Translations under genes and position numbers: made by a program
NCBI RefSeq assembly: GCF_900183575.1
Contig: NZ_FXUZ01000002.1
Span: 124,001-188,000 of the forward strand
From: Staphylococcus cornubiensis
GTDB lineage: Bacteria > Bacillota > Bacilli > Staphylococcales > Staphylococcaceae
DNA length: 64,000 bases
Direction of reading: 5' to 3'
Notes under the pieces: generated by a model
Database searches by the model: none
Seen by the model: the letters and a program-made list of their open reading frames with translations, nothing else
What the model was told of the DNA's origin: nothing
Shown: positions 28,200-36,394 of the stretch, piece by piece
Layout: each line of letters begins with the position of its first letter
Position numbering within the stretch: position 1 is the stretch's first letter

Positions 28200-29600
28200 A
28201 TGGGTCAATGCGCGGTATGTCATCATGAAAAGTTACTACATCAAAGCGTCTGTCCAAATTGTCATAGTCAAATTTTATATTCTAAAGCATCGACTCAACA
28301 GTCACCTAATGAACCGGATGTAGCACAGTCATCTGCTTCCAATAACAATAAAAGGCCACCTTCATTAAAAAAAGTCATCCCTATTGCTATTGTAAGTTTT
28401 ATCATTATTTTACTCATCATCTTATTTTTACTATTAAGGAACTTTAACTCTCCTGAAGCTCAAGCGAAAATATTGATCAATGCAGTCAATAATGAAGATG
28501 CGGCAAAAGTATCTAATCTACTAACTTCAAAAGATAATAAAGTGGGCCGACAAGAAGCGGCGACATATATCCAGTTTATTAAAAAAGAAGTGGGTATGAA
28601 ACCTTTTGAAAAAGAAGTGTATGACACAGTAGATGGGCTGAATCATGAAACGGCTGTAGCTTCTTATATTAAAACGCGTGAAGGACAAGATGTGTTGAGG
28701 ATTAGCAAAAATGGACGTCGTTATTTAATTTTTGATAACTTAAGTTTCCTCGCGCCGACCAAACAGGCGATTGTTAAACCGAAAGAAAAAGCAACATTTG
28801 AGTTTGATTCAGACGGTTCACAAAAGAAAGTTGTCGCTGAAGCAGGACAATCTGTTTCATTAGGTCAATTCATACCAGGAAGTTACGCGATTGATACAGT
28901 GAAAACGACCGATCGTGGCACCTATGAAGGACAATTGAAATTTGATTTTGTCAACAGCAAGAATGAGACCATCCCGGTGACTGAAGATTTTAAAGAAGCA
29001 CAAGTGAAAGTCACACTTAAAAATGCGGGTTCGATAGATGATGACGATATTAAAGTGGTCATCAATGGTGAAAAATTAGCGCAAAATAAAGACCATACTT
29101 ATGGCCCATTTCCTGTAAATCAAGACATCAAAGTTTATGCTGAAGGTGACGCTTACGATCATACATTTAAAACCAAAGAAGAAGTCATCAAAAAAGATGA
29201 TGTTCAATCTGACAATGAAGTGACCTTGTCATTTGATAAAGATGAGATTGAAAAATACCGTCAATCTAAAGAAAAAGACACGTTAAATAAAATTACGGAC
29301 TTTTTCAAAAAGTATACGTCGTCATTAAATGAAGCATACGAAAAGCGTGATTTTGATTTAGTTTCCAAATATTTAAAAGAGAATACAACAAACTATGAAG
29401 CGATGAGATCAAATGTGATGAGTCAAAATCGTTTTCAATTCAAAAACCCTGAAGTGACAAATGTTTCTCGAAATGATGGCTACTACGCCGTCACAGTCGA
29501 AAAAGAAGATGCACAAGGTCGTACGATTCAATCTCATTATTTATTAGATGGCGATCAAGATGCGGATCAATTAAAAATTGTCAACTATCAAAATTACTAG
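28200..29600 (+). CDS. tcaA: Teicoplanin-resistance-associated membrane protein TcaA
   Basis: 466 residues from the ATG at 28200, which has AGGAGGTG 6 nt upstream. An N-terminal zinc ribbon (Cys4-x2-Cys7 and Cys18-x2-Cys21) is cytoplasmic, one membrane helix follows at about 63-83, and the rest is a large extracellular part with repeated beta domains. A C-terminal NTF2-like helical/beta region (about 345-466) includes YTSSLNEAYEKRDFDLV. In S. aureus TcaA affects glycopeptide susceptibility and wall teichoic acid exposure. The usual neighbour tcaB is missing downstream. A terminator is at 29634. Confidence 0.9.
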   Translation: MGQCAVCHHEKLLHQSVCPNCHSQILYSKASTQQSPNEPDVAQSSASNNNKRPPSLKKVIPIAIVSFIIILLIILFLLLRNFNSPEAQAKILINAVNNEDAAKVSNLLTSKDNKVGRQEAATYIQFIKKEVGMKPFEKEVYDTVDGLNHETAVASYIKTREGQDVLRISKNGRRYLIFDNLSFLAPTKQAIVKPKEKATFEFDSDGSQKKVVAEAGQSVSLGQFIPGSYAIDTVKTTDRGTYEGQLKFDFVNSKNETIPVTEDFKEAQVKVTLKNAGSIDDDDIKVVINGEKLAQNKDHTYGPFPVNQDIKVYAEGDAYDHTFKTKEEVIKKDDVQSDNEVTLSFDKDEIEKYRQSKEKDTLNKITDFFKKYTSSLNEAYEKRDFDLVSKYLKENTTNYEAMRSNVMSQNRFQFKNPEVTNVSRNDGYYAVTVEKEDAQGRTIQSHYLLDGDQDADQLKIVNYQNY

Positions 29601-29633
29601 AGTTGAAAAAACAATCATATACTATATTTTAAT

Positions 29634-29672
29634 GAAGTTCTAGTCCGCTTTTAGGATTAGAGCTTTATTTTG
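29634..29672 (+). terminator. Terminator of tcaA
   Basis: AGTTCTAGTCC pairs with GGATTAGAGCT around GCTTTTA, followed by TTATTTT. Confidence 0.7.
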
Positions 29673-30132
29673 TTGAAAGCGTACACGTATGCATAATGGC
29701 GCGGAGTATTAATTTTTAATGATGATATTTCAAAAATATGTAAAAAAATTTCACTGTTCATGATAGTCATTCTCATTGTAGAATGAAGGTTCAAGTTGAA
29801 TGGATTAATAGTTAAATTATAATAAATATACATCAAGATAAAAGAATTTAAAGTATAAATAATTTTAAACTACTTACAGATTAATTGGAACAATAAAGGG
29901 ATTTGTTTCATAAAAGTTATTTAAATAAATTTTGCTTTCTGTTGAGTTGTGCCGGAACTTGAAGTACAATTGTTAATAATTTCATAAAAAACAGTGTAAA
30001 ACAATATTGTAAGAAAAACTATGTCTTGTTGAATGGCAAGGAGTATTCAATGACGTAAGTAATGAATATTTTGAATTTACATAATGATTGACAAGTATCA
30101 CCATAGAAGACGAAGAAAGGTGCGCATAGTTG
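29673..30132. other. Gene-less gap where tcaB would be expected
   Basis: About 460 bp of AT-rich sequence with no convincing open frame on either strand and no detectable MFS-type coding remnant by eye. It contains a Fur-like sequence TGATAGTCATTCTCA (29761-29775, two mismatches to TGATAATnATTATCA) far from any start codon, and a TTGACA near 30087 without a clear -10. Confidence 0.5.
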
Positions 30133-30678
30133 ATGAACGAAAGAGATATACGTGTACAGAAAACGAATTTGAAATTATCAGAAGTGTTTTTAACACTATT
30201 AGAAGATTATTGGCTCACTAAAATTACCATTAACCAAATATGTCAAAGGGCAAACGTACATAGAACAACCTTTTATAAACATTTTAAAGATAAATATGAA
30301 TTACTTTATTATGTGAGTAAAATGGCTTTGAAACCTTATTTTGCTTTGACATTAGAAATGCGTTTGCGTGAGCCATTTAATAGTATCGATAGGACGATTA
30401 ATCAGCAATTATTAAAAATTTTACATACGCAAAAAGGTGATCCGAAGTTTTATCAAGTCGTAACCACAAGTTTTTTCGACTATTTTCAAGAGGAGCTCCA
30501 GCAATATGAATCAGAATTGCCTTCCAAATTCCCTTTTCCGATAGAAGTTTTTAGTTATGTTTATGCTTCTACCATCCGTTCTATTAATCAATGGTGCGCA
30601 GATTATGATGTTCATCTCGATACGTATTATAGAGATGAAATTTATCGGAATTTAATGAATTTAACAAAGTTGAAATAG
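30133..30678 (+). CDS. TetR/AcrR-family transcriptional regulator
   Basis: 181 residues from ATG 30133; a TTG at 30130 is an alternative and is closer to the AAGG upstream. The N-terminal TetR helix-turn-helix is clear: LTKITINQICQRANVHRTTFYKHFKDKYELL (about 34-64). The C-terminal helical ligand/dimer domain is divergent and has no family I can name; it contains RSINQWCADYDV near 155-166. It may control its own gene or the tenA gene 88 bp downstream. Confidence 0.85.
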   Translation: MNERDIRVQKTNLKLSEVFLTLLEDYWLTKITINQICQRANVHRTTFYKHFKDKYELLYYVSKMALKPYFALTLEMRLREPFNSIDRTINQQLLKILHTQKGDPKFYQVVTTSFFDYFQEELQQYESELPSKFPFPIEVFSYVYASTIRSINQWCADYDVHLDTYYRDEIYRNLMNLTKLK

Positions 30679-30765
30679 AGAATTAAGCGTTGAAGTTTGC
30701 GAGATTAGCATGCACACCGATATGATGATAAGTAGGTAAATCATTTTTTGAAAGGGGCGTTCATG

Positions 30766-31440
30766 ATGAAATTTACTGAACGATTATGGCAACGTGTCCA
30801 ACCGATATGGGACAGTTACCTTGAACATCCTTTCGTCAAAGGTATTGGCGATGGGACTTTAGATAAGGAAAAGTTTAAACATTGGCTCAAGCAAGACTAT
30901 ATCTATTTAATCGATTATGCACGATTATTTGCGATAGGTGCGACCAAGGCAACTGATTTAGAAATGATGACAACATTCGGTAATCTCGTCTCTGGTACTT
31001 TAAATACAGAAATGGATTTACATCGTCAGTACGCCGCGCAATTTGGAATTAGTGAACAAGAATTGGAAACAACAAAACCTGCAAGTACGACATTGGCTTA
31101 TACCAGTTATATGTTGAATCTTGCGCAACGTGGCGGCGTAGAAAATGTGATTGCTGCGGTGCTGACTTGTACTTGGAGCTATCATTATATTGGAGAAGCA
31201 CTCAGCCACATCGAAGGCGCCTTGGAACAGCCTTTTTATGGTGAATGGGTGAAAATGTATAGTTCAGATGAATTTACAACGTTTAAAGATGATGTAATTG
31301 AGATGATGGATCGTGTGGCAGAAGGCATGTCTGAAGAAGCGTTAGAGGCTTTAGAAGAGATTGTTGTACATACGAGTTATTATGAATATATGTTTTGGGA
31401 TATGGCGGAGAATTTGGAGACATGGCCGATTGAAGGATAA
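30766..31440 (+). CDS. tenA: TenA-family thiaminase II / aminopyrimidine aminohydrolase
   Basis: 224 residues from ATG 30766 (AAAGGGG 8 nt upstream). With this start, the catalytic residues fall at the Bacillus TenA numbers: Asp44 in KQDYIYLIDYARLF and Cys135 in VLTCTWSYHYIGEAL; a Glu in HTSYYEYMFW (207) matches Glu205. TenA hydrolyses aminopyrimidine breakdown products to HMP for thiamine salvage. Normally it heads a tenA-thiDME operon behind a TPP riboswitch, but here it stands alone with no riboswitch upstream. Strong terminator at 31445. Confidence 0.9.
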   Translation: MKFTERLWQRVQPIWDSYLEHPFVKGIGDGTLDKEKFKHWLKQDYIYLIDYARLFAIGATKATDLEMMTTFGNLVSGTLNTEMDLHRQYAAQFGISEQELETTKPASTTLAYTSYMLNLAQRGGVENVIAAVLTCTWSYHYIGEALSHIEGALEQPFYGEWVKMYSSDEFTTFKDDVIEMMDRVAEGMSEEALEALEEIVVHTSYYEYMFWDMAENLETWPIEG

Positions 31441-31444
31441 TCAT

Positions 31445-31499
31445 AAAAAAGAAGTCGCTATGGAAGGTATTGTGTGCTTTCTATAGTGACTTCTTTTTT
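31445..31499. terminator. Bidirectional terminator between tenA and the membrane-protein gene
   Basis: AAAAAAGAAGTC..CTAT pairs with ATAG.GACTTCTTTTTT; A- and T-runs flank both sides. Confidence 0.85.
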
Positions 31500-31507
31500 G
31501 AAGCAAA

Positions 31508-32140
31508 TTAAAGTGATTTTCGGATTTTAGGACGTCTGTTTCTGAAGAATAGACTGATAAAGTAAAGGACTGTAGCAATGGCGGTAAAGATGATTGCATT
31601 ATGAAGTGCATTCGATGGTGAAAAGACTGTAGTAGGATCTACGTTGCCGATATATGGTGCAAGCTTTTTTGTTATTTCTTCAGCTGCACGGTTAATATAA
31701 AATAAGAAAGCAATAGGAATCAGTACAATCAATATAGAGATGAGCCAATTGACGACTTTCAAAATAGTACGATTAAAGACAAGTGTCAAAATTGCAAAAA
31801 TGATATTGATCAGTACTAAAATGAAGAAAATATTGAGTCCCATAATGACGTAACTAAGAGTTTGTTCAATATTTGATGTATCAATTAAAGATTGCGCTGT
31901 CAGTTGATCGGCAATCACTTTTAACTTATCGAATGTGACATTTTCATCAAGAAAGCTCATTTTAAATAAAGTTTCGCTATACATACTATATGCAGCAATC
32001 GCAACGAGTACCATAGCGATCAGTGTCAAAATAAAGCTGACCCATGAGCGTCGTTTTTTACCGTAATATTGACTACGATGGATGGGTTGATTTTCAAATT
32101 GTTGTTGAAACTGAGGGTGTTGTCGTGTGGTCTCTTTCAT
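31508..32140 (-). CDS. Hypothetical membrane protein
   Basis: 210 residues from ATG 32140; a TTG at 32155 is part of the GGAGG ribosome site rather than a start. A hydrophilic Gln/His/Lys-rich N terminus (1-31) precedes four hydrophobic segments at about 32-55, 94-122, 130-152 and 180-200, with a short soluble loop at about 56-92 and a basic tail (RNRRPKIRKSL). I recognise no family. It is divergent from the thioredoxin-like gene. Confidence 0.75.
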   Translation of the reverse strand: MKETTRQHPQFQQQFENQPIHRSQYYGKKRRSWVSFILTLIAMVLVAIAAYSMYSETLFKMSFLDENVTFDKLKVIADQLTAQSLIDTSNIEQTLSYVIMGLNIFFILVLINIIFAILTLVFNRTILKVVNWLISILIVLIPIAFLFYINRAAEEITKKLAPYIGNVDPTTVFSPSNALHNAIIFTAIATVLYFISLFFRNRRPKIRKSL

Positions 32141-32300
32141 ATGTAACGCCTCCAATATAATTTAACAAGCATTGTCAAAATCATTCGTTAATACAATTAT
32201 GCATTATAGTATACATAGAATCATATTCATAGTGCTTTTTAGTAAAATATGTTAGAACTGATGTAAAGTTAACAAAGGTGAATGAATAGGAGATGATAAG

Positions 32301-32636
32301 ATGGAAGTTTTAAAAACTTTAGATGCATACGAATCGTTTGTCCAAAACCATCAAATCGCAGTGGTTCATGTTTCTAGAGACAATTGTTCAGTATGTCATG
32401 CCGTGTTACCCCGTATTCAAGAATTAGTTGAACGTTATGATGGGGTCGCATTAGGTAATGTCAGTGCAGATGATGTCCCTGAAATTGCAGGTGCGCTTTC
32501 AATTTTTACGGTTCCTGTAGATATTATATTTCTTGAAGGGAAAGAAATGCATCGTGAAGGTCGCTTTATTGATTTAGAGCGTATTGAATCACAGCTCAAT
32601 ACAATTTATGAGGGCGTCAACGAATCAAATTTATGA
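32301..32636 (+). CDS. Thioredoxin-like protein
   Basis: 111 residues, a single thioredoxin fold. The redox motif is CSVC at about 32-35, in place of CGPC; the cis-proline region FTVPVDIIFLEGKE (about 72-85) is conserved. No signal peptide, so it is cytoplasmic. The hydrophobic SV pair between the cysteines differs from general thioredoxin and suggests a dedicated partner. AGGAGATG precedes the start. An alpha/beta hydrolase gene follows after 122 bp. Confidence 0.85.
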   Translation: MEVLKTLDAYESFVQNHQIAVVHVSRDNCSVCHAVLPRIQELVERYDGVALGNVSADDVPEIAGALSIFTVPVDIIFLEGKEMHREGRFIDLERIESQLNTIYEGVNESNL

Positions 32637-32758
32637 TAATATGAAGGTGATTTGTAGAAAACTGTTGTTGCTATTTAATGAATACAATATAAAATAAATA
32701 TATAAGCAAAGTTTTCAAATGATACACTATGATTGTTGAGAAAAAGTGAGGGATACAA

Positions 32759-33661
32759 TTGAAACGAAATGTCATGAGTAATTTAATGGGGAGATATTTG
32801 TCACAACAACGTCATCTCAAATTTAAAACCCAAGCAGAAGTTGATGCATTTTTAGAAAAAAGACGCCATTTAAATCAATCGAAGCATAAACAGCCAGATC
32901 AAATTAATGTCAAATCGAATCTTGTTAAAGATATGTTTGATGAGATGCAGGTGTTTCGCTTTAATTTTGGTCACCATATTAAAAATAAAATCTTATATAT
33001 TTATGGAGGCACTTTCGTATTTCAACCCTCTGTTTTTCATTGGCGCTTTATGGATAAGTTGGCGTATGAAACATTACACGAGATTGTTTTGCCGATTTAT
33101 CCAAAGGCGCCTGAATTTACATATCGCGAAACGCACGAGGCAATTGAGCAAGCCTATCGCCGCTTATTAAAAGAAACCGAACCTGAAAATATCGTGATTA
33201 TGGGGGATGCTTCAGGTGGCAATATGGCACTTAGTTTTGCGCAGAAATTAATGCAACAAGAAGAATTGCCGCTCCCAGGAAAACTCTATCTCATTTCACC
33301 TTGGCTTGATATTTCGTTATCAAACAAAGAGATTACTGAACAAGTGCAGAAAAAAGATCCCATCCATAATATTTTTAGTTTACAAGCGATTGCTAAAGTG
33401 TGGGCAGATGATCTTGAGCGGAAAAACCCACGTATTTCACCGATGTATGGCCCTGTGAGAGGGTTGCCGCCTGTGTATATGTTTGGTGGGACGAGTGAAG
33501 TGTTTTACCCGGATATGAGAAAGTTGGCGGATTATTTTGAAGCGGAACAACAGCCGATTCATTTTTATGAGTATCGGGATATGGTCACAGCATTTCCGTT
33601 GTATCCCATTGTTGAGTCGAGGAAAGTGTTGAAGCAGATTCGAAAAACAATTGATTTGTGA
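32759..33661 (+). CDS. Alpha/beta hydrolase (HSL/esterase-like) with degenerate catalytic motifs
   Basis: 300 residues with TTG start at 32759 (GTGAGGG upstream). The fold is that of hormone-sensitive-lipase-type esterases: LYIYGGTFVFQPSVFHWRF at about 79-97 where HGG is normal, GDASGGNMALSF at 149-160 where GDSAGG is normal, and YRDMVTAFPLYP at 272-283 where the catalytic His is normally in an H-x-F-P context. So the oxyanion His is Tyr82, the serine elbow is rearranged and the expected His is Thr277. The reading frame is intact. It may be inactive or use other residues. It is followed by a long repeat-rich gap. Confidence 0.75.
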   Translation: MKRNVMSNLMGRYLSQQRHLKFKTQAEVDAFLEKRRHLNQSKHKQPDQINVKSNLVKDMFDEMQVFRFNFGHHIKNKILYIYGGTFVFQPSVFHWRFMDKLAYETLHEIVLPIYPKAPEFTYRETHEAIEQAYRRLLKETEPENIVIMGDASGGNMALSFAQKLMQQEELPLPGKLYLISPWLDISLSNKEITEQVQKKDPIHNIFSLQAIAKVWADDLERKNPRISPMYGPVRGLPPVYMFGGTSEVFYPDMRKLADYFEAEQQPIHFYEYRDMVTAFPLYPIVESRKVLKQIRKTIDL

Positions 33662-33685
33662 TAAATGCAATTTTCAAATTACTGA

Positions 33686-33816
33686 ACATGCCCTCGCGTT
33701 CCCAGGGGACTTGCCTCAACTAAATTTGCCTTGATAAAGTGTACACTTGATTGAAGCCAAATTGGATTTTCGGCTACGTCTGATCCCACGGGAGTCTCGG
33801 GCAGTTCTGTAATTGA
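33686..33816 (+). repeat. Modular palindromic intergenic repeat, short form (copy 5, weak ends)
   Basis: Matches copy 4 read in reverse: CGCGTTCCCAGGGGAC on the left and GATCCCACGGGAGTCTC on the right, with a class II centre related to CCAAATTGG. Terminal GATTGC/GCAATC are not intact. Confidence 0.75.
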
Positions 33817-33917
33817 TTCACTCATCTCAATCGTTTAATACGATTCTTTTTGAGTGATAGTTGTAGATAAATTAGTATGATGAATAAATTGCTTAAACCG
33901 TGCGACGCTTTCCTAGG
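33777..33917. repeat. Direct repeat, copy 1 (of 141/142 bp)
   Basis: Nearly identical, with only a few differences, to 34119-34260. It spans the right arm of copy 5, a 70-bp spacer and the left arm of copy 6. Confidence 0.88.
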
Positions 33918-34029
33918 GGCTGAACCTTTAACTCAATTCGGCTTGATTAAAGTTTACACTTAGTGGAAGCCGAATTGGATTTTCCGGTTCAGCTGATCCC
34001 TCAGGAGTCTTGCACGGTTTTTTGCAATC
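33887..34029 (+). repeat. Modular palindromic intergenic repeat, short form (copy 6)
   Basis: 143 bp from AATTGC to GCAATC. Pairing blocks AAACCGTGC/GCACGGTTT, CTGAACC/GGTTCAG and class II centre AATTCGGCTT/AAGCCGAATT. Compared with copy 2, the inner stem changes on both sides (CTGACC/GGTCAG versus CTGAACC/GGTTCAG). Confidence 0.88.
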
Positions 34030-34118
34030 AAGAAAGCGTATCGTTATTGTTTTTTTAATTACACCGCATCACTTGTATTTGATTAATCTAAAAATGAAAA
34101 GGGGATCTGTTTATTCTG

Positions 34119-34430
34119 CGTCTGATCCCACGGGAGTCTAGGGCAGTTCTGTAATTGATTCACTCATCTCAATCGTTTGATACGATTCTTTTTGAGTGAT
34201 AGTTGTAGATAAATTAGTATTGATGAATAAATTGCTTAAACCGTGCGACGCTTTCCTAGGAACGCGAAGCCTTGAAGGCGATCTAAAGCTACAAATCATA
34301 GGGAGAGGGCAAGTTAAACAAAATACTACATCCATAGCATCAAAAATTTTTATGTCCCATCCCCAGACAGCTGCTGAGATAAATAGTAGCCATTATCAAA
34401 ATGAAAAGTGATGATTCAATTTTACTTTGT
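34119..34430 (+). repeat. Chimeric repeat block (copy 7)
   Basis: 34119-34260 repeats 33777-33917; 34259-34364 matches 24722-24825, the flank of copy 4; 34365-34430 resembles the third hairpin of the long-form cassette (ACAGCT-CTG...AGTAGCCA) and its right flank. It looks like a product of recombination between repeat copies. The rest of the 33662-34650 gap holds no gene. Confidence 0.75.
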
Positions 34431-34467
34431 GAACGGGAATTGTTGAGCGAAAAAAGAATATGTTTGA

Positions 34468-34505
34468 CAGGGCTGGGGAGCAATGATGTTTCCCAGCTTT
34501 TGCTA
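34468..34505 (+). terminator. Orphan terminator-like hairpin
   Basis: GCTGGGGA pairs with TTTCCCAGC followed by TTTTGC. It lies 800 bp after the hydrolase gene and 146 bp before the EIIC gene. Confidence 0.55.
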
Positions 34506-34650
34506 TGTTAGTTATAAACCAACGTGCAAAAAACAAAAATCTTTAGTAAAATGAAATACATGAAAAAATAAACAATAAAAATTACACAGTTATTCAGAAA
34601 TTGAAAAAATTGAACAAGGGGCCTTTTTCGAATAACAAGAGGGGGGCATT

Positions 34651-35682
34651 ATGGATTTACTTATTGGTACAGCATTTTTAATTTTAGTACTTGTCATTTT
34701 CACGTTATTTACATATAAAGCGCCGAATGGGATGCGGGCAATGGGCGCACTTGCGAATGCAGCCATTGCGACATTTTTAGTTGAAGCATTTAATAAATAT
34801 GTAGGTGGACGTGTGTTCCACAATCACTTTTTAGAACAAGTGGGTACTGCTGCGGGTGACTTAGGCGGTGTAGCTGCAGCGGGTCTGACAGCTTTAGCGA
34901 TTGGTGTTTCACCTGTATATGCGTTAGTGATTGCCGCAGCCTGTGGAGGAATGGATTTATTACCAGGATTTTTTGCGGGTTACGTGATTGGTTATTTAAT
35001 GAAATATACTGAGAAATATGTGCCAGACGGTGTTGATTTAATTGTTGCGGTATTAATCGTAGCCCCATTATCAAGAGGTATTGCGATTGCATTAACACCT
35101 GTCGTTAACAATACGCTCGTTAGAATTGGTGAAATTATTCAAAGTTCTACAGATACGAGTCCCGTCATTATGGGGATTATCTTGGGTGGTATTATTACAG
35201 TGGTAGGTACTGCGCCACTCAGTTCGATGGCATTGACGGCACTACTTGGCTTAACAGGTGTTCCAATGGCCATTGGTGCGATGGCAGCATTTAGTTCTGC
35301 TTTTATGAACGGAACACTTTTCCACCGTTTAAAATTAGGTGACCGTAAAGCGACGATTTCAGTGAGTATCGAACCGTTATCACAAGCAGATATTGTCTCG
35401 GCCAATCCGATTCCAATTTACATTACGAACTTTTTTGGCGGTGCCTCAGCAGGTTTAGTCATTGCGCTTTCCGGTTTAATCAATGATGCAACTGGAACAG
35501 CGACACCGATTGCAGGGTTTATCGTCATGTTCGGCTTTAACTCTTGGGTATCTGTTGTGGTGTACGGTGTCATTATGGGGATTATAGGACTCATTTGGGG
35601 TTATATTGGCTCCGTTGTCTTTAAAAAGTATCCTATTGTTACTAAAGCGGACATGATTAAACGTGGCGCAACGGATGCATAA
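34651..35682 (+). CDS. Orphan PTS EIIC-like membrane protein (PTS_EIIC_2 family)
   Basis: 343 residues, about ten membrane helices, glycine- and alanine-rich. Blocks such as GTAAGDLGGVAAAGLTALAIG (about 67-86), GGMDLLPGFFAGYVIGYL and VGTAPLSSMALTALLGLTG fit the PTS_EIIC_2 family found in Firmicutes. No EIIA or EIIB gene is nearby, so phosphotransfer-coupled transport is unproven. Start follows GAGGGGGG. It ends in a terminator at 35699. Substrate unknown. Confidence 0.8.
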   Translation: MDLLIGTAFLILVLVIFTLFTYKAPNGMRAMGALANAAIATFLVEAFNKYVGGRVFHNHFLEQVGTAAGDLGGVAAAGLTALAIGVSPVYALVIAAACGGMDLLPGFFAGYVIGYLMKYTEKYVPDGVDLIVAVLIVAPLSRGIAIALTPVVNNTLVRIGEIIQSSTDTSPVIMGIILGGIITVVGTAPLSSMALTALLGLTGVPMAIGAMAAFSSAFMNGTLFHRLKLGDRKATISVSIEPLSQADIVSANPIPIYITNFFGGASAGLVIALSGLINDATGTATPIAGFIVMFGFNSWVSVVVYGVIMGIIGLIWGYIGSVVFKKYPIVTKADMIKRGATDA

Positions 35683-35698
35683 TCAAATAAAATAACGA

Positions 35699-35736
35699 AA
35701 CACTACAAGTTGAGACGAATACTTGTAGTGTTTTTA
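35699..35736. terminator. Terminator after the EIIC gene
   Basis: AACACTACAAGT pairs with ACTTGTAGTGTT, followed by TTT; it lies between convergent genes. Confidence 0.85.
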
Positions 35737-35737
35737 A

Positions 35738-36214
35738 TTATGAACGAGGTATGCCGATCCGGTGACCCAATTGTTTTGGCCATACAATATGCCCTTGTGA
35801 TTCCGCATAATGTTGAATATGTTGATAAATATCGTCAGGGTAAGGCGCTGGACGTCCTGTTTTGCGATCCATGCCCATCATCATCGTTTCGGCCGTGGCC
35901 ATAATCGCTTTTGTTTCTTGATGTATGAGTTCTAAAAAGAAATGTGTACGTTTGGCATCAAAATCATAAATTTGAACTTTAATGTGAAATGGGGCATGTA
36001 ATTTGAGTTCTTTAAGGTACGAAATATGTGTTTCAATGGTGAAAACAGTGTAATCTCTTAAGTCGCGTGCTTCAGTTGTAAGTCCAATCGCATCATGAAA
36101 ATGATCAATGGCTAAACTAAAAACGCGTGCATAAATGGCATCATTCATATGACCATTTCGATCAATCCAGTCATTTTCTACTTTATTTGAGTCATAAAAA
36201 GGGTAATTTAACAT
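35738..36214 (-). CDS. Acyl-CoA thioesterase, hotdog fold (4HBT/YbgC-like)
   Basis: 158 residues from ATG 36214, which has GAGGTG upstream. The hotdog-fold pattern is IDRNGHMNDAIYARVFSLAIDHF (about 17-39), where the D-x3-HMN block carries the catalytic Asp/His region of 4HBT thioesterases, followed by SYLKELKLHAPFHIKVQIYDFDAKRTHFFLEL. It would hydrolyse an acyl-CoA thioester in the cytoplasm; chain specificity is unknown. Single gene, divergent from fni. Confidence 0.82.
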   Translation of the reverse strand: MLNYPFYDSNKVENDWIDRNGHMNDAIYARVFSLAIDHFHDAIGLTTEARDLRDYTVFTIETHISYLKELKLHAPFHIKVQIYDFDAKRTHFFLELIHQETKAIMATAETMMMGMDRKTGRPAPYPDDIYQHIQHYAESQGHIVWPKQLGHRIGIPRS

Positions 36215-36394
36215 AGGTACACCTCTTCGCTTTGTTTGTTCATAAGTATAACGCAAAAGTAAGACGAGATGAAATCGTGTGATGCGGCGATATATTATTT
36301 TAGTTAGTATATTGATTTCAAGAAAATACTTTATGTCGTCACTGAATATGATATAGTCAAATTAATAGACCATTAATGAGGGGATTTTGATGTA

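Noticed and set aside
30679..30765. TPP riboswitch in front of tenA
   Set aside because: The 87-bp gap is too short and lacks the conserved CTGAGA and ACCTGA blocks.
33686..34430. Possible CRISPR array because of closely spaced repeats
   Set aside because: Repeats are long, palindromic and irregularly spaced with related rather than unique spacers, and no cas genes are present.
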